DNA from: CBDCZI01 sp965224495
GTDB lineage: Bacteria > Bacteroidota > Bacteroidia > Cytophagales > JAAEPT01
Direction: 5' to 3'
Assembly (NCBI GenBank): GCA_965224495.1
Contig: CBDCZI010000021.1
Location: forward strand, 1 to 64,000
Length of the DNA stretch: 64,000 nucleotides
This document shows positions 62,701-64,000 of this stretch, piece after piece. The notes beneath the pieces are model-generated. The model was not told the origin of the DNA, ran no database searches, and was given only the letters and a program-made list of their open reading frames with translations. The translations under genes and the position numbers were made by a program. How positions within the stretch are numbered: position 1 is the first letter of the stretch; each line of letters opens with the position of its first letter.

Positions 62701-63582
62701 ATAACTGACGCTTCGTTGCCTGTAGCTTGTAGTGTGGTGAGTACGGTATCTGTAAGTACAACAGCAGCAGGACTTCAATTTGATAAAGACTCGACTACTT
62801 GTTCGTACTCTTCTGACGGTAAAGTAACCTTAACAGCCTTGACAAATACTGATTTCGCTATTTATGATTACCTCGTTGGTATAGATGATATTGATGCTTT
62901 TAAACCTTATGCTAATGGGGTGGTTTTTGATGGGTTAACTTCAGGATTACATTCGTTACAGATTAAGCAGGTTACTAAAATAGGAGGTTTTACTTGTACG
63001 TACAATGATTTCCAGTTTTATACTGATACGGTTTATCTAGGACAGCATTATGACCTGTTGATTCAGGATAGGTTTCTTATTTACGCACCAGATACAATCA
63101 AAGCAAAAACATTAGAGGTGCCAGCCGTAAAAGACGAAGATGACGGAGAGGTGAGTATTTTTGACGTGACCAACGCGGTGCCTCCTTATGAATTTGGATT
63201 AGACTTATTAGATTTGAATCCTTATAGTTTAACAGATCCGTCACTCAATTATATTAAAGAGTTAGGGAAAGGGGAGTACGTTATTTTACTAAAAGATGCA
63301 AATGGATGTATTGGTGAATTTAAACAAACGGTAACTACCTCGTTTTATATACCAAATGTGTTTACACCAAATGGAGATGGTAAAAACGATGTGTTTGAAG
63401 TGAAAGGATTACCTGACAATTCTCGTCTGCGTGTGTATGATCGTTGGGGTACACGTGTGTTTTTCATCAATGATTATGAAAATGATTGGGATGGAGGAAG
63501 ACAACCAGATGGTATTTATTTCTTTGAATTGAAAACAGAGATAAATGGAACATTCAAAGGATGGGTACAGATTATAAGGTAG
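56788..63582 (+). CDS. giant surface adhesin with SprB/PKD-like repeats and gliding-type C-terminal domain
   Basis: 2264 residues. Signal peptide (YLYLFFSLLLFGVGHTQ), then SprB-like repeats at about 25-200 (GTGPYRYQL, DLPGGDYIVIVTD and GGTLPYTSTVWSNGATTEDI). A PKD-type domain follows at about 195-270 (FTDASIGSPDSYLWNFASG). About 16 modules of 65-80 residues come next, such as LCLNDTPVNLTLTGGSVGGG and GTYSGAGI/GTHTITYT patterns, up to about 1440. Further SprB-like repeats continue to about 2100. A CHU_C domain closes it (SFYIPNVFTPNGDGKNDVFEV, LRVYDRWGTRVF, DGIYFFEL), the T9SS type B sorting signal. It is probably attached outside the cell and may serve adhesion or gliding; the partner PorP/SprF is not visible here. 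Confidence 0.93.
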   Translation: MRLKVYLYLFFSLLLFGVGHTQMTIVTPLTTTPIACSGDETASITVNIINGTGPYRYQLAGRLAATENSALTNHTFSDLPGGDYIVIVTDLDPVNFALDAKTLTIDTLIAVTFPATIVLDESCLGTGDGAINISPVGGTLPYTSTVWSNGATTEDITDLVGANYTVTITDTKGCTYDTTMTVNPGIEVVADFTAPAPDCQGEPMVFTDASIGSPDSYLWNFASGATPATDGTATPPIVTYSSSGTKSVSLTVTKGVCSDVISKNITVVALPTADITPVADLCLNDTPVNLTLTGGSVGGGTFSGAGVTGATFNPTTAGVGTHTVSYEVTDNGCTKIATTTIEVLALPNPTFGAIPDICESASTYTLTEGSAPLGGTYSGAGIATSPTFDPIIGDGTYTLTYTVTVGTCTGGTTQTITVLPQAVATLAPLGPFCEGDGAVALPVGSPLGGTYTGTGVVGANFSPITAGVGTHTITYTIIGATCSGDATTDVVVKPLPVADITPVADLCLNDTPVNLTLTGGSVGGGTFSGAGITGSTFNPTTAGVGIHTITYSITVNGCTTIATTTIEVLALPNPVFGAIPDICESDAPYTLTEGSAPLGGTYSGAGIATSPTFDPIIGDGTYTLTYTVTVGTCTGSTTQLITVLPQAVATLAPLGPFCEGDGAVALPVGSPLGGTYTGTGVVGANFSPITAGVGTHTITYTIIGATCSGDATTDVVVKPLPVADITPVADLCLNDTPVNLTLTGGSVGGGTFSGAGITGSTFNPTTAGVGIHTITYSITVNGCTTIATTTIEVLALPNPVFGAIPDICENIPAFDLTQGTPTGGTYSGTGITVNPTFDPAVATAGTHTITYTLQNATCSNTATQTVTVLDVPVVTLVTPGPFCENDVAVTLVGGLPLGGDYSGTGVTASPTFDPAVATAGNHTITYTFVNTGGCAGIATSDIEVKTLPLVTIDPLGPLCLNGTPVPVTGTPVTGGFYSPIVTVGATPMFDPSAVPGDGVYPVTHTFIDPVSGCKNTATTPVTVLPLPAVTLAAMADVCMSDATFPLVGGLPAGGTYSGTGVVGGTNFNPLLAGGGAHTITYTFTDGSGCAGTATTPLTVNPGTPATFTGTPDVCLNNGVLTLNGGTPTVGGIGTYSGSGVTGTNFNPMTAGIGTHTLIYTFDDGSGCPSIATDEIEVFAIPTIVLTPILAMCKNDASITLTQGTPTGGVYSGTGITTSPTFDPATALDGVNTITYSFTDANGCTNTPATTDIIVNPLPVVVITATPSATICEGETVQLSATGVGTHSWAPVDATIDDATSATPNVTPTVTTTYTDVVTSGAGCTTTETIEITVNPLPKLTASSDAVICEKDSVELTVTSDIAGGFSWAPMASVVNPTSGVTYVKPTVATTYTIEVTSLLGCKETATINVNVNAKPTGTFTTPNATICAEQTATFTATLDPAFTIAPTGGYSYDKGVTYVGVNTTTISGAVTGTNTASVLLKDEFGCVSDTLKETVTALAPILFTVDEIAEPTCLAPTLGEFHVKDIQGGQANYTVTVNADVRANVLPTDVNVYDNLPIAVYAIEVEGAFGCTATKTVAYQGNMTFDPILSHLKCNGDTDGFISIQNVQGGTAPYEFSFEGGAYSANATFINKSAGTYIITIKDATGCEVPVSVTLNEPDLLVPALDLVVNETCTGLDDGKVTVSAVGGNPRYLFVLNGTPKKALIAEFTNIAVGPHTITLVDTLGCQASIPFDILPATPIVTTIVATDATDCTTPNGFGTITSTVGGSGNFNYSADGGATFKDNVNIIPDMQNKGVGIYTIITKDIINNCTVSDTYSVGAVGSLDVSKIIQKTTGESCAENDGTDSLSNFIGTPGPFQFQLHSLAVIPGDPNPVLVAYQADSSFANLVSGSYYIKIKDPTGCEYTKPFTISPPVPIAISSFSTPADCGLANGSLNVTVSGGLAPYTYVLNKTLTQTTGVFPNMLAGSYTIDITDASLPVACSVVSTVSVSTTAAGLQFDKDSTTCSYSSDGKVTLTALTNTDFAIYDYLVGIDDIDAFKPYANGVVFDGLTSGLHSLQIKQVTKIGGFTCTYNDFQFYTDTVYLGQHYDLLIQDRFLIYAPDTIKAKTLEVPAVKDEDDGEVSIFDVTNAVPPYEFGLDLLDLNPYSLTDPSLNYIKELGKGEYVILLKDANGCIGEFKQTVTTSFYIPNVFTPNGDGKNDVFEVKGLPDNSRLRVYDRWGTRVFFINDYENDWDGGRQPDGIYFFELKTEINGTFKGWVQIIR
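57607..59218 (+). repeat. 675-bp tandem repeats inside the giant adhesin gene
   Basis: The DNA beginning GATATCACACCAGTAGCAGA occurs at 57607, 58282 and 58957, each offset by 675 bases (225 codons, three 75-residue modules). Copies two and three are almost identical until about 59218, after which modules diverge. The strings CCTTTAGGTCCGTTTTGTGA and GTAACAGTAGGTACTTGTAC recur within copies one and two. Confidence 0.88.
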
Positions 63583-63603
63583 CTGTTAACTAGAAAAAAG
63601 AAG

Positions 63604-63639
63604 AACCCAGTTTGTCGTATTTAACAAGCTGGTTTTTTT
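63604..63639 (+). terminator. terminator of giant adhesin gene
   Basis: AACCCAGTTTGT pairs imperfectly with ACAAGCTGGTTT and is followed by Ts, 22 bases after the stop. Confidence 0.65.
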
Positions 63640-63735
63640 ACGAGTTATTTTTATTAAGAATAAATAAAAATAATAATATTTGTTCTTACTTTTAGAATTA
63701 TTAGTTTGTTATTTTGGGTATAAAATAAAAAGAAT

Positions 63736-64000
63736 ATGAATTTAAAATATTTTGGAGGGTTGCTTTTTGTTGTTTCAGGTTATTTGGTTTCTGGACAGTC
63801 GGATAGCTTGTCAAGCTTGGCACACATTGATTGATGGGAAAGTAGTCAAAACATTTAGAATACCTTTACAAAACAATAAGAAGCCATACCTTACTTCGTC
63901 TTCTACGTCGTATTCTTATGGTGCATCAGAATCATTTAACATAAAAGGGACAACAAATATAGAATTAAAAGATACTGACGGAACACTTATAGGTAAGTTT
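63736..64000 (+). pseudogene. secreted protein, 5' end, apparently frameshifted (runs off window)
   Basis: ATG at 63736 encodes a signal peptide (MNLKYFGGLLFVVSGYLVSGQ) and SDSLSSLAHID, then TGA at 63832. The next frame is open from before that point to the window end and reads LIDGKVVKTFRIPL, SSSTSYSYGASESF and KGTTNIELKDTDG, a plausible secreted beta-rich protein. One extra base near 63829-63831 would join the two. Downstream of a T9SS-type giant protein an outer-membrane partner might be expected, but this fragment is too short to identify. Confidence 0.55.

Noticed and set aside
1..64000. CRISPR array, tRNA or rRNA genes
   Set aside because: No regularly spaced direct repeats or recognisable tRNA/rRNA segments were noticed; this was a reading by eye, and a dedicated scan could still find a tRNA.

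Overview
The window looks like chromosomal DNA from a low-GC member of the Bacteroidota, most likely a Flavobacteriales-type bacterium. The evidence is direct: a 2264-residue surface protein ends in a gliding-motility/type IX secretion C-terminal domain, a cupredoxin protein carries a type A sorting tail, promoters have the Bacteroidota TAnnTTTG -7 box, Shine-Dalgarno sites are absent, and many lipoproteins have short lipoboxes. No tRNA, rRNA, CRISPR array, prophage or replication origin was recognised by eye.

Layout. 1-2.4 kb: start of glpD (minus), then a 5'-truncated IS3-family element fused to a broken lipoprotein gene. 2.7-10 kb: pdhC with two lipoyl domains, a PGN_0703-like nuclease-fold protein, an isopropylmalate/citramalate synthase-like enzyme, and two tandem SpoIIE-type phosphatases. 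10-16.8 kb: carbonic anhydrase plus ankyrin protein, cca, a PAS hybrid histidine kinase, a secreted conserved protein. 16.8-22.3 kb: cysM-cysE, a serine hydrolase lipoprotein, an M61 peptidase, a YiaA-like membrane protein. 22.8-29.5 kb: aconitase, DUF4494, purB, a STAS protein overlapping purA. 30-37 kb: DEAD-box helicase, cold-shock protein, PP2C phosphatase, then a CsgG-like / LPP20-like / M48 envelope cluster. 37-42 kb: accA, a Crp/Fnr regulator divergent from a rhodanese-DUF2892 pair, and topA with a C-terminal frameshift. 43-51 kb: plsC, a 587-residue conserved protein of unknown function, and a tightly packed minus-strand run purK-purE-DUF4178-speD-lipoprotein followed by a membrane-fused aminopropyltransferase. 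51-56 kb: a two-domain cupredoxin, rsgA, a frameshifted waaA, ahpC with a Fur/PerR-type regulator, DUF1801. 56-64 kb: a small secreted protein and the giant repeat-containing surface protein, then the start of another secreted protein.

Most content is housekeeping metabolism (TCA, purines, cysteine, fatty-acid and lipid synthesis). The most system-like accessory content is the polyamine-enzyme cluster at 45.8-49.2 kb. A family of dispersed intergenic hairpin elements (four copies, about 22.5, 27.5, 30.0 and 42.7 kb) fills most of the long gene-free stretches. Four reading frames (IS3 orfB, topA, waaA and the last gene) are each broken in the same sense, by what reads as one extra base. That pattern suggests either real decay or insertion-type sequencing error. 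Coordinates of hairpins, promoters and repeat edges were read by eye and may be off by a few bases.
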